44,558 nt of DNA from an uncultured Flavobacteriaceae bacterium (GCA_937901915.1 CALGUD010000051.1:1-44558); one strand, 5' to 3'. Shown: positions 16,954 through 25,200, counted from the first letter of the stretch. Notes: generated from the letters alone by a model not told the origin. Made by a program: numbers and translations.

Positions 16954-17061
16954 AAAAAGCCCTCTGTTTGTTTATAACAGAGGGCTCTTTTTTCCCTAAA
17001 CTAATACCTACTATATGTAATATACAATATATACGTATAGAACTCAATATTTGGATTACAA
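16954..17061 (-). ncRNA. Array unit 5: candidate small RNA with promoter and terminator
   Basis: The stem AGCCCTCTGTT/AACAGAGGGCT is perfect and the longest. The AT link between core and CGTATATAT differs (ATATACA) and the block reads ACGTATATAT, but the 14-base spacing to ATCCAA is kept. Confidence 0.6.
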
Positions 17062-17196
17062 GGATATCCTTTTTTGTTCTAAAATAGTTGTTTAGGATGA
17101 AATTTTATAAGAATTCACTACTTTAGCCAGTAGTTAGTTGTAGAATTCGGATACTCATCCTGATTCATAAAATCTAATTGCTAGCTCTATTATTTT

Positions 17197-18537
17197 ATGC
17201 AGACACCAAAAAATATTGCTATTGTTGGTAGCGGACTTGTGGGTGCTTTACTTTCAATTTACTTAAAACACAGAGGCCATAAAGTTGATGTATATGACCG
17301 AAGACCCGATATACGGGATTTTGAATTCTCCGGGAGGTCTATAAATCTGGCCATGTCAGATCGGGGATGGAAGGCCTTACATGCCATCGGAATTGATTCC
17401 GAAGTTAAGAAGTTAGGAATACCGATGGATAAAAGAGCTATTCATACTATCGGGAAACCACTCTATTATCAATATTATGGCAATGAAGGTGAAGCCATAC
17501 ACTCTATTTCCAGGAGTGTCTTAAACAGAAAAATGATTGATATTGCAGAAAAGGAAGGGGTAGATTTTTATTTTGAATCAAAAGTGTGGGATGTATCTCT
17601 TTCTGAAGCAAAACTGTATATAGGTGAATCGGAAAAGGGTGAATGGACAGAATATAAATATGATATTATTTTTGGGGCAGACGGTGCTTTTTCCAGGGTA
17701 AGGCATAAAATGCAAAGGAGTAGTATGTTTAATTATAGCCAGGATTTTCTGGATACAGGATATAAAGAACTAACCATCCCTGCTAATAAAGACGGAACTC
17801 ATAAATTAGATAAGAATTCGTTGCATATATGGCCTAGAGGAAAATTCATGTTTATTGCACTACCAAATTTAAATGGAAGCTTTACATGTACGCTTTTTAT
17901 GCCTTTGGAGGGTGAGGGTTCTTTTGCCGAATTAGATACAAAAGAAAAGGTTGAATTATTTTTTAAAACTCACTTCCCGTGTATAGAAAATGAGATATCC
18001 AATCTTACAAATGATTTTTTTAAAAATCCAACCAGTTCATTGGTTACCATAAAATGTTTTCCGTGGGTTTATTGGGATAAGATAGCATTAATTGGTGATG
18101 CTGCGCATGCAATTGTTCCATTTTACGGACAAGGTATGAATGCCGGTTTTGAAGATATTTCCGTTTTAAATGATCTCATGAATTTATATGAAGATGATTG
18201 GGAAACGATTTTTAAAGAATATCAATGTAGACGAAAACCAAATACAGATGCTATAGCCGAATTAAGTTACAGGAATTTTGTTGAGATGAGTACTAAAACG
18301 GCTGATGTAAAATTTATCCTCAGAAAAAAAATAGAGAAACACTTTGCCGAAAAATATCCGGATAAATGGATTCCGTTATACAGCAGGGTTACATTCTCTG
18401 ATAAACCCTATACCGAAGCCTTAGAAATAGGAGATATGCAACGAAATGTTATGGATCAGGTAATGCAAATAGACCAAATAGAGTCTAAATGGGATAGTGA
18501 AGAAGTAGAAAACCTTATATTATCCTTAATTCATTAA
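17197..18537 (+). CDS. kmo: Kynurenine 3-monooxygenase
   Basis: This FAD hydroxylase (446 residues, normal) converts kynurenine to 3-hydroxykynurenine with NADPH and O2. Seen: the dinucleotide fold IAIVGSGLVGALLSIYL at the N-terminus, FSGRSINLAMSDRGW, the DG motif FGADGAFSRVR and the second FAD motif LIGDAAHAIVPFYGQGMNAG. All are typical of kmo. With kynU it makes 3-hydroxyanthranilate for NAD synthesis. The following GH5 gene begins 28 bases later with no terminator between, so co-transcription is possible though functionally odd. Confidence 0.96.
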   Translation: MQTPKNIAIVGSGLVGALLSIYLKHRGHKVDVYDRRPDIRDFEFSGRSINLAMSDRGWKALHAIGIDSEVKKLGIPMDKRAIHTIGKPLYYQYYGNEGEAIHSISRSVLNRKMIDIAEKEGVDFYFESKVWDVSLSEAKLYIGESEKGEWTEYKYDIIFGADGAFSRVRHKMQRSSMFNYSQDFLDTGYKELTIPANKDGTHKLDKNSLHIWPRGKFMFIALPNLNGSFTCTLFMPLEGEGSFAELDTKEKVELFFKTHFPCIENEISNLTNDFFKNPTSSLVTIKCFPWVYWDKIALIGDAAHAIVPFYGQGMNAGFEDISVLNDLMNLYEDDWETIFKEYQCRRKPNTDAIAELSYRNFVEMSTKTADVKFILRKKIEKHFAEKYPDKWIPLYSRVTFSDKPYTEALEIGDMQRNVMDQVMQIDQIESKWDSEEVENLILSLIH

Positions 18538-18564
18538 AGTAGTTAAATTCTAAAATATAAGAAG

Positions 18565-19656
18565 ATGAAATCTAAATTTTTCCTTTTGATTATTTCAATA
18601 TTCATTTTTATAATAGGCTGTAATGGTAATAATAATTCTGATAAGCAGAGTGATGATGAATTGATTAATAATCCTGTTGAAGAAGCCGATGAAGAAGAGG
18701 AAACCCCTGATGATACAGAGGAAGATAATGATAATCAGGAAACATTTACTTCAGTTATAGATCAATATGGACAGTTAAGTATAGATGGCAATAAAATAGT
18801 GGATAAAAACAACAATCCTGTTCAGTTAAGAGGTATGTCATTTTTTTGGAGTCAATGGATTGGAAAATATTACAATAGAGAAACGGTAAAATGGTTGAAA
18901 GAGGATTGGCAGTGTAACGTGGTAAGAGCAGCTATGGCAGTGGATGCCCCAGATGGATACATAGACAATCCGGATTTGGAAAAACAAAAGGTAATGGCGG
19001 TAATAGATGCTGCAATAGAAGAAAATATATATGTTATAGTTGACTGGCATAGTCACCATGCAGAAGATTACCTTGAAGAAGCAAAGTCTTTTTTTTCTGA
19101 ATTGGCTCAAAAATATGGAAATTATCCTCATATTATATATGAACCTTATAATGAGCCATTAGATGTTTCATGGAATGAAGTTTTGAAACCTTACCACGAA
19201 GCTGTGATTAAGTCAATAAGAGAACACGACCCCGATAATTTAATAATATGTGGTACACGATCATGGTCTCAGCGGGTAGATGAAGTTGTAGGGAATAAAA
19301 TTGATGACCCAAATGTTGCTTATACTTTACATTACTACGCTGCAACTCATAAGCAGCCGTTAAGGGATATTGCAACAACTGCATTAAATGGAGATGTACC
19401 TATTTTTGTAACAGAGTATGGAGTGTCTGAGGCATCAGGAGATGGTAGTATTAATGAGGCAGAAACAAATACATGGTGGGATTATCTGGATGAACATAAA
19501 ATTTCCTGGTGTAACTGGTCTATTGCAGATAAAGAAGAGCTTTCAGCAGCATTAAAACCGGGCGCTGGTGTTCAGGGTGGTTGGGCAGAAACCGAATTAA
19601 CCCAATCCGGTATTATGGTTAGAAATGAACTAAAAGAAAATAATCCGCTATACTAA
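18565..19656 (+). CDS. GH5-family endoglucanase/mannanase lipoprotein
   Basis: The 363-residue protein has a lipoprotein signal (Cys19 in FIIGCN), a very acidic linker (about 31-60) that would hold the domain away from the membrane, and a GH5 TIM barrel. The acid/base is Glu197 in YEPYNEP and the nucleophile is Glu284 in FVTEYG; WHSHHAEDYL and HYYAATHK are also typical. GH5 subfamily 2-like cellulases look like this, but substrate (cellulose, mannan or lichenan) is not certain. It is probably on the cell surface. Confidence 0.92.
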   Translation: MKSKFFLLIISIFIFIIGCNGNNNSDKQSDDELINNPVEEADEEEETPDDTEEDNDNQETFTSVIDQYGQLSIDGNKIVDKNNNPVQLRGMSFFWSQWIGKYYNRETVKWLKEDWQCNVVRAAMAVDAPDGYIDNPDLEKQKVMAVIDAAIEENIYVIVDWHSHHAEDYLEEAKSFFSELAQKYGNYPHIIYEPYNEPLDVSWNEVLKPYHEAVIKSIREHDPDNLIICGTRSWSQRVDEVVGNKIDDPNVAYTLHYYAATHKQPLRDIATTALNGDVPIFVTEYGVSEASGDGSINEAETNTWWDYLDEHKISWCNWSIADKEELSAALKPGAGVQGGWAETELTQSGIMVRNELKENNPLY

Positions 19657-19661
19657 ATAAA

Positions 19662-19687
19662 AAAGCTACATAATTAAATGTAGCTTT
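19662..19687. terminator. Bidirectional terminator
   Basis: AAAGCTACAT and ATGTAGCTTT form a perfect 10-bp stem with a 6-base loop, with A-rich and T-rich flanks, between converging genes. Confidence 0.85.
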
Positions 19688-19710
19688 CTTTCATTATAAA
19701 AAAAATATTT

Positions 19711-20784
19711 TTATTGGTTATATCTCGCTGCAAGTCTATCACGTAATTCATAAATTGATAATATCTCTGAAGGATCATTAATTTGCGCCATAAGCACTAT
19801 ACCAATTTTCTGCCGTGGTATCAGGACCACATGGCAAAAATAAGTATCGCTTTGTGTATTATGAAAACTAATTTTTGATTGGTCAGCAATCGTATTTTGC
19901 CATCCATAACCAAACTCTTCCAATTCATAGTGAATTTTGGAATAACTTGCATGATCCAGATAATTAGTGTCACCTAAAAGACCATTTAAATGGAGTTGCA
20001 CTATTTTAGAATAATCAACTATATCCATCGAAATTCCTTCGGCAGGTATCATAAAATCTGCATTAAGATGAGGATTAGAAGCAAAATGAGAGATCTGTAT
20101 ACTGCTGTCATTCCAGGATCCCCAAAAATTCATAAGCTGAGTTCTGTCAGGAATACCAATAAAACAACTTAATTTAAGATCTTCTTCAATTACTTGACGT
20201 AGTAAATCTTCAAATGGTACACCGCCTACTTTTTCAAGCATTAAAGCGGCCATTACATAACCGGCATTTGAAAATGTTCTTCCTGACCCTTTTGCAAGAG
20301 CAATTTTTGCAAATTCCATCATCTTGTTACTCGCAGTACCATTAAAATCAGGTATACGTTTAAAGTCTTTTTCTGTATTAAAAGCACTAAGATTAGAACT
20401 ATTGGTGAGTAAATCTTTTAAAGTAAGAGAATTTGCTTTGCCTATACCTGATAACTCAGGTACTATAGAGCCTAGTGTAGTATCAAAAGTAATTTTGCCA
20501 TCCAGGACCATTTTAGAAGCAATTAACGATGTAATTGTTTTGGATATAGACCCCAGGTGCATTTTACTTTTTAAAATTTCTGTATCACTTTTTATACCAT
20601 TGGGAATACCACTTATCGCATAATGAATGTCATCTGTTTTTATAACAGCTGCCGATATCTCTTTAATACTGTATTCTTCCCTGATATTGTCCATGACAGT
20701 ATTCAGGGCGATTGATGAGCTTTGTGAAATGCCATTATGTGTGGCAAATAACAATAAACCAATGAGGAGTAATTTTTTTTCCAT
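19711..20784 (-). CDS. Serine hydrolase, beta-lactamase/class C-like fold
   Basis: The 357-residue exported protein has a signal peptide (MEKKLLLIGLLLFATHNGIS) and the penicillin-binding fold. The nucleophile motif S79-I-S-K82 (HLGSISKTITSLIA) is intact. The second motif, normally Y-x-N, reads F171-S-N173 (GSGRTFSNAGY), so the catalytic Tyr is apparently replaced by Phe. Family members are D-Ala-D-Ala peptidases, esterases or amidases. With Tyr missing, activity may be altered or reduced. Convergent with the GH5 gene across a shared terminator. Confidence 0.85.
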   Translation of the reverse strand: MEKKLLLIGLLLFATHNGISQSSSIALNTVMDNIREEYSIKEISAAVIKTDDIHYAISGIPNGIKSDTEILKSKMHLGSISKTITSLIASKMVLDGKITFDTTLGSIVPELSGIGKANSLTLKDLLTNSSNLSAFNTEKDFKRIPDFNGTASNKMMEFAKIALAKGSGRTFSNAGYVMAALMLEKVGGVPFEDLLRQVIEEDLKLSCFIGIPDRTQLMNFWGSWNDSSIQISHFASNPHLNADFMIPAEGISMDIVDYSKIVQLHLNGLLGDTNYLDHASYSKIHYELEEFGYGWQNTIADQSKISFHNTQSDTYFCHVVLIPRQKIGIVLMAQINDPSEILSIYELRDRLAARYNQ

Positions 20785-21055
20785 ATTCGTAGGTTTAGAA
20801 GTGCATTATTAAATTTAGGGTAAATTAAATAAGGCCTAATGGGTTTTAACACAAAAACCGTATTTGGTGTTAAATATACAAATAAATATTACATGCGGAT
20901 ATAAATAATGAATTATTTTTTATAAAAAGAATAAAACTCCGTAAAAAAAATAGGAAAAAACCACAAAAGATCAATTTTTGGAATTAAACAATATTCATTT
21001 ACCCCATTAGTCATAAAAACCTATGAGTAGTTAAATAGATTACCAATTTTACAAA

Positions 21056-21241
21056 TTATATTGCTTTTTTGTATTCTAATTCTTGGTCCTCTGTTTCGCG
21101 TATATGTGTTTGCATATTGTTATCCTTTCGGTAAACAATAGTTTTTTTACCTTCTATCTTATTGGTTTTGTTTGTGCTAAAAATGAGTAGTAAGCCATTA
21201 ATCAAAACCAAAATAGAAAGAATTGAGAAGAACAACATCAT
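21056..21241 (-). CDS. Small single-pass membrane protein (hypothetical)
   Basis: The 61-residue protein has an N-terminal hydrophobic helix (MMLFFSILSILVLINGLLLIF) and a charged cytoplasmic tail (KKTIVYRKDNNMQTHIRETE). I recognise no family. The ordered layout of helix plus charged tail supports a real gene, but it is short. The next minus-strand gene ends 147 bases upstream. Confidence 0.6.
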   Translation of the reverse strand: MMLFFSILSILVLINGLLLIFSTNKTNKIEGKKTIVYRKDNNMQTHIRETEDQELEYKKAI

Positions 21242-21388
21242 TGCTTTTATGTTTTAAGTTCCTGTCTACAAAATTAACTTTTTATTTAAATAAAATTAAC
21301 ATTAAATATAATTTTTGTCAGAAACAGATAAAAATCATTTATAACATAATTATATTTTATGTTTATTGATATATTTTCAAAAATACAT

Positions 21389-21577
21389 TTAATTCTTTAT
21401 CATATTCTTAACTAATATTAATATGGAAAGAAAAATTATAAATCCAATGAGTACCCATTTTACATTTTTATAATTTTTATGATGTATTTTCTTATCTCTT
21501 TTATACGAGAGAATTAGTATTATAATAAAACATATCATAAAAAATATTCCAAAAAATAATTGTCCTTCTGTAAACAT
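21389..21577 (-). CDS. Small two-helix membrane protein, conserved flavobacterial type
   Basis: The product has 62 residues with two hydrophobic helices (about 8-24 and 44-60) around a basic loop (SYKRDKKIHHKNYKNVKW). The start MFTEGQLFFGIFF and the basic loop match a small membrane protein I associate with many Flavobacteriaceae genomes; its function is unknown. It diverges from the pyrophosphohydrolase gene with 35 bases between starts. Confidence 0.72.
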   Translation of the reverse strand: MFTEGQLFFGIFFMICFIIILILSYKRDKKIHHKNYKNVKWVLIGFIIFLSILILVKNMIKN

Positions 21578-21612
21578 AAATTTATATTTTAGTCAAAATT
21601 AATAATATTATA

Positions 21613-21999
21613 ATGAAGAGAAAGTTAGAAGCAGTAAAAGAATTTCATCTGGCCTTTGGTTTAGGTGTTTTAGAAACCCCAAAAGCCTCTTTAGATGAAA
21701 ATAAATTAAAACTACGTTATGAATTAATGGCTGAAGAAAATGATGAGTATTTAGAAGCAGCCATGAAGGGTGATCTTGTTGAAGTGGCCGATGCATTAGG
21801 AGATATGCTCTATATTTTATGTGGTACTATATTAGAACATGGTATGCAACATAAAATTGAAGAAGTTTTTGAAGAAATACAGCGAAGCAATATGAGCAAG
21901 TTGGGAATAGATGGCAAGCCTATTTATCGGGAAGACGGTAAGGTGCTGAAAGGGCCTGATTATTTTAAACCGGATATTGAATCCATAATATTTAAATAA
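21613..21999 (+). CDS. MazG/HisE-like all-alpha NTP pyrophosphohydrolase
   Basis: The 128-residue protein carries the two acidic metal-binding motifs of the all-alpha NTP pyrophosphatase superfamily: ELMAEENDEYLEA (E-x-x-E) and EVADALGDMLYILCG (E-x-x-D). The tail KPIYREDGKVLKGPDYFKPD is typical of stand-alone members that hydrolyse nucleoside triphosphates to monophosphates, often as house-cleaning enzymes. The preferred nucleotide is unknown. It is followed by a hairpin shared with ilvE. Confidence 0.88.
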   Translation: MKRKLEAVKEFHLAFGLGVLETPKASLDENKLKLRYELMAEENDEYLEAAMKGDLVEVADALGDMLYILCGTILEHGMQHKIEEVFEEIQRSNMSKLGIDGKPIYREDGKVLKGPDYFKPDIESIIFK

Positions 22000-22002
22000 A
22001 AT

Positions 22003-22026
22003 AAAATGCCCTAAACAGGGCATTTT
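22003..22026. terminator. Bidirectional terminator between the pyrophosphohydrolase gene and ilvE
   Basis: AAAATGCCC and GGGCATTTT form a perfect 9-bp stem with a 6-base loop between converging genes. Confidence 0.85.
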
Positions 22027-22049
22027 ATATTTTAAGTAATGTTGATTTT

Positions 22050-23120
22050 TTAATCAACTTTATATCTCCATCCAAAAATATCTTCAGATTTATTATATTG
22101 TATGTCTACAATAGCATTTTTAAATAAGGATGAATATGCATTCTGCGGTATAGGTAACTCCCAGTTTTTGCCTTTATATCCAAATCCAACAATAGGATTT
22201 ATAACGGCCGCAGTTCCGCTTCCGAAAATCTCCTTTAAAGTTCCTTTTTCAGCAGCTTCAATAATTTCAGTTACTTTAACTGGTCTCACTTCAACATCGA
22301 TTCCTTTATTTTTAGCAATGTCAATAACGCTTTTACGGGTTACACCATCCAGGATCCTGTCACTCACCGGGGCAGTTAAAAGCTTATCGTTAATTCTGAA
22401 AAAGACGTTCATAGTACCCGCTTCTTCAAGGTATTCATGAGAAATGGCATCTGTCCATATAATTTGCTGGTAACCTTCTTCTTTGGCAAGGTTGGTAGGA
22501 TAAAATTGTGCAGCATAATTACCCGCAGCCTTAGCCGCTCCAACGCCACCACTGGCAGCCCTGCTGTAATGATCTGCAATTTTCACCCTAACTTCTCCGC
22601 CGTAATACGATTGGGCAGGCGAACAGATAATAATAAACTTATATTCTTCAGAAGGGGATGCCATTACCCCTGTTTGAGAGGCAATCACAAAAGGCCGGAT
22701 GTATAAGGAATTACCCATTCCTTTTTTTATCCAGTCTTTATCCAGTTTTAATAACGTCTTTAATCCTTCAAAGAAATATTCCTCAGGAAACTCAGGCATA
22801 GCTAATCTTTGAGAAGATTTGTTAATTCTTCTAAAATTTTCATCAGGCCTGAATAGCCAAATATCATCTTTATCATCTTTATAAGCTTTCATCCCTTCAA
22901 ATACAGCTTGCCCATAGTGAAAGACACGGGCAGAAGGATCAATGACCAGGGGTTGGTAAGGGAGAATTTTAGGGGTTTTCCACTCGCCATTTTTATAATC
23001 ACAAACAAACATGTGATCAGTAAAAATACTCCCAAAAGTAAGCTTACTAAAATCAACCTGGTTAATTCTAGATGTCTTGGCCTTTTCAACTTCTAATTGT
23101 AGTGCTGTACTATTACTCAT
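22050..23120 (-). CDS. ilvE: Branched-chain amino-acid aminotransferase
   Basis: This class IV PLP transaminase (356 residues) performs the last step of Val, Leu and Ile synthesis. Seen: the FHYGQAVFEGMKAY start of the fold, SLYIRPFVIAS, the Schiff-base Lys in GGVGAAKAAGNYAAQFYPTN, the YLEEAGTMNVFF motif and GSGTAAVINPI. It is the longer (type II) form usual in Bacteroidetes. It diverges from mnmD, a neighbourhood I regard as common in flavobacteria. Confidence 0.96.
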   Translation of the reverse strand: MSNSTALQLEVEKAKTSRINQVDFSKLTFGSIFTDHMFVCDYKNGEWKTPKILPYQPLVIDPSARVFHYGQAVFEGMKAYKDDKDDIWLFRPDENFRRINKSSQRLAMPEFPEEYFFEGLKTLLKLDKDWIKKGMGNSLYIRPFVIASQTGVMASPSEEYKFIIICSPAQSYYGGEVRVKIADHYSRAASGGVGAAKAAGNYAAQFYPTNLAKEEGYQQIIWTDAISHEYLEEAGTMNVFFRINDKLLTAPVSDRILDGVTRKSVIDIAKNKGIDVEVRPVKVTEIIEAAEKGTLKEIFGSGTAAVINPIVGFGYKGKNWELPIPQNAYSSLFKNAIVDIQYNKSEDIFGWRYKVD

Positions 23121-23222
23121 AAGACATTTATTTAATGCGAAGTTAGGAAATTAATCTTAAGTTAAATACCCCTTTTTTATAAAAAGAATGAAAATTTAGA
23201 CGTGGTTACAACATTCAGATAA

Positions 23223-23242
23223 TATCGGTAATTTTACCGATA
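23223..23242. promoter_or_regulatory. 20-bp palindrome in the ilvE-mnmD spacer
   Basis: TATCGGTA-ATTT-TACCGATA has perfect 8-bp arms. It ends 11 bases before the mnmD ATG, so it could be an operator or an RNA hairpin that occludes the start. Confidence 0.6.
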
Positions 23243-23253
23243 AATGTATTTAC

Positions 23254-23919
23254 ATGAAAAGGAAGGTCATAAAAACCTCAGACGGTTCATCTACTATTTT
23301 TTTGGAAGATTGGAATGAATCATATCATTCCAGGCATGGGGCAATTAATGAAGCCTATCATGTTTTTATAAACAATGGATTAAAGAAATTTAAGAAGGAT
23401 CAAATAAACATTTTGGAAATAGGTTTTGGCACTGGTCTCAATGCATTTATCACACTTCTAGAAGCAGAAAAACTTGACCTGAAAGTCCATTACGAAGGAG
23501 TTGAGGCCTATCCGATCGCGGAAACAGAACTAAAGCAACTTAATTACATTCAGGAATTTAAAACAGAAGAGAAGGGCCATTATTTCAAATTAATGCATTT
23601 TACAAAGTGGGATGAAGTACATAAAATTTCTGAATTTTTTGATTTAAAGAAAAGAAAACAGTTTTTTTCTGAAATTAGTGATATAAACGTTTTTAACCTT
23701 ATTTATTTTGATGCTTTTGGAGCCCGCGTGCAACCGGAGCTCTGGACACAGGATGTATTCTTTAAAATGTACATGGCTTTAAAACCCGGTGGAATTCTTG
23801 TTACATATGCTGCCAAAGGAAGTGTAAGAAGAGCTATGCAAAGTGTGGGGTTTATTGTCGAAAGACTTCCCGGCCCACCCGGAAAGCGGGAAATGCTCAG
23901 GGCTCTGAAAGAGGTATGA
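23254..23919 (+). CDS. mnmD: tRNA (mnm5s2U34) methyltransferase, MnmC1-like
   Basis: The 221-residue protein matches the methyltransferase half of MnmC (DUF752), which adds the last methyl group to wobble uridine 34 of certain tRNAs. Seen: INILEIGFGTGLNAFITLLEA (SAM loop), LIYFDAFGARVQPELWTQDVF (catalytic D-A-F segment) and the C-terminal GKREMLRALKEV. Lacking the oxidase half, it is the stand-alone MnmD type. A 42-bp tandem repeat begins inside its last codons. Confidence 0.92.
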   Translation: MKRKVIKTSDGSSTIFLEDWNESYHSRHGAINEAYHVFINNGLKKFKKDQINILEIGFGTGLNAFITLLEAEKLDLKVHYEGVEAYPIAETELKQLNYIQEFKTEEKGHYFKLMHFTKWDEVHKISEFFDLKKRKQFFSEISDINVFNLIYFDAFGARVQPELWTQDVFFKMYMALKPGGILVTYAAKGSVRRAMQSVGFIVERLPGPPGKREMLRALKEV

Positions 23920-23994
23920 GCATTCGGTGTTAACCAAATGCAGGCTCTGAAAGAGGCATGAGCATTCGGTGTCAACCAAATGCAGGCTCTGAAA
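23901..23994 (+). repeat. 42-bp tandem repeat (2.2 copies) at the 3' end of mnmD
   Basis: Units at 23901-23942 and 23943-23984 differ by two T/C changes, and GGCTCTGAAA at 23985-23994 starts a third. The unit includes the codons for the last MnmD residues and the stop, so the gene tail appears duplicated downstream. Confidence 0.9.
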
Positions 23995-24266
23995 TTAGTT
24001 ACTTAGTTATTTGGTTGCTGAGTTATTAAGTTAGTGGCAATAAGCATCTATTATTAATTAACTTGGTTTTGCTAATTGTTAAAGTTAATGGGTTACAAAA
24101 TAATTGATTTAACAATGTGAAACTACCTTGGTCATCGGACAACCATTCTCGGGATCAATCATCAATCATAAATCTTCAATTATAAAATTTAAATAAGGTG
24201 TGTTAAAGCCAAACTAAAAGTTATGTGATAGGTTTTAAATAGGCTAACTTTAAAGAAAAAGAGCTC
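23995..24266. other. AT-rich spacer with no gene seen
   Basis: Between the tandem repeat and the epimerase gene I find short irregular TTAGTTA-type runs but no open frame, clear hairpin or promoter match. Confidence 0.5.
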
Positions 24267-25172
24267 ATGCATATTTTAATTACCGGGGCTACAGGTCTCA
24301 TTGGAAAAGAAATTGTTAAACACTGTCATGAAAAAAAAATTTCAGTTAATTATTTAACCACATCTAAAAATAAACTTACACAAGAAGATAAGTACAAGGG
24401 CTTTTACTGGAATCCATCATCAGGAGAAATAGATTTAAAATGTTTGGACGGTGTTCATGCAATAATTAATTTGGCAGGAGCATCATTGTCTAAAAGATGG
24501 ACAACAGCTTATAAGAAAGAAATTATTAAGAGTAGGGTAGAATCGATACAACTTCTTAAAAAAGCGCTTGATAAGGTTGATCACCAAGTTGAATCATTTG
24601 TAACAGCTTCAGCCATTGGGGTTTATCCCAATTCTTATGATAATTACTATGAAGAAGATGAATCGAAGGTAGATAATTCTTTCTTAGGAAATGTAGTTAA
24701 ACAATGGGAAGATGAAGCAGATACACTTTTGGGAAATAAATTCTCTTTAGCAAAGATCAGGATCGGATTGGTTTTATCTGAAAAAGGGGGGGCACTGCCT
24801 CAAATTGCAAGGCCAGTTAAGTTGTATGTAGGCACAGCATTTGGAGATGGAAAACAATGGCAAAGCTGGATTCATGTTAATGACCTTGCTCGTTTATTTT
24901 TGTTTGCTGTTGAGAACAGACTGAATGGGGTTTATAATGGGGTAGCCCCCAATCCGATAACTAATGAAAGGCTTGTAAAGGAGATTGCAGATGTATTAAA
25001 AAAACCTTTAATATTACCAAACATACCCGAATCTATAATGAAGCTTTTATTAGGTGAAATGGCTTATGTGTTATATGCCAGCCAACGGGTGAGTTCTAAG
25101 AAAATTGAAGAGTCTGGATTTAACTTTGATTATCCCAACATTATATTGGCATTAAAAGACATATATGAATAA
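24267..25172 (+). CDS. TIGR01777-family epimerase (SDR39U1/YfcH type)
   Basis: The 301-residue extended-type SDR protein has ILITGATGLIGKEIV at the N-terminus, the AIINLAGASLSKRWTTAYK segment specific to this family (NADP-binding; YfcH/SDR39U1), SAIGVYP and WIHVNDLARLFLFA. The active-site Tyr of the SGVGYYG-like motif appears as IGVYPNSYDNYYEE. Its physiological reaction is unknown. A strong terminator follows. Confidence 0.92.
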   Translation: MHILITGATGLIGKEIVKHCHEKKISVNYLTTSKNKLTQEDKYKGFYWNPSSGEIDLKCLDGVHAIINLAGASLSKRWTTAYKKEIIKSRVESIQLLKKALDKVDHQVESFVTASAIGVYPNSYDNYYEEDESKVDNSFLGNVVKQWEDEADTLLGNKFSLAKIRIGLVLSEKGGALPQIARPVKLYVGTAFGDGKQWQSWIHVNDLARLFLFAVENRLNGVYNGVAPNPITNERLVKEIADVLKKPLILPNIPESIMKLLLGEMAYVLYASQRVSSKKIEESGFNFDYPNIILALKDIYE

Positions 25173-25200
25173 AAAAATCCCGACTAATCGGGATTTTTTT
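25172..25200. terminator. Bidirectional terminator
   Basis: AAAAAAATCCCG and CGGGATTTTTTT pair around a 6-base loop, between converging genes. Confidence 0.9.

Larger units (their letters stand above)
15902..17061 (-). repeat. Five-copy tandem array of a ~110-bp element (candidate sRNA array)
   Basis: Five units begin at 15902, 16092, 16266, 16643 and 16954. Each holds, on the minus strand in order: an upstream block whose fullest form is TTTGTRATCCAA, exactly 14 unconserved bases, CCGTATATAT (one base differs in copy 5), a 9-11-base AT link, a 29-base core identical in all five (its middle reads GTAGGTATTAGTTTAG), an A-run, a 7-10-bp stem-loop and TTTTT. The DNA between units is unique and AT-rich. 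This spacer of about 1.3 kb between the MFS gene and kmo carries no credible protein gene. Further hairpins lie at 16486-16515 and 16810-16834. Confidence 0.9.

Noticed and set aside
15902..17061. The array as a CRISPR or an integron attC array
   Set aside because: Repeats are ~110 bp with irregular gaps of tens to hundreds of bases, no cas or integrase gene is near, and there are no paired core sites of the RYYYAAC/GTTRRRY type at unit ends.
23703..23979. Minus-strand frames with a repeated PNAHASF/PNAHTSF-like segment
   Set aside because: The repetition only reflects the 42-bp DNA repeat at the end of mnmD; no start or family support.
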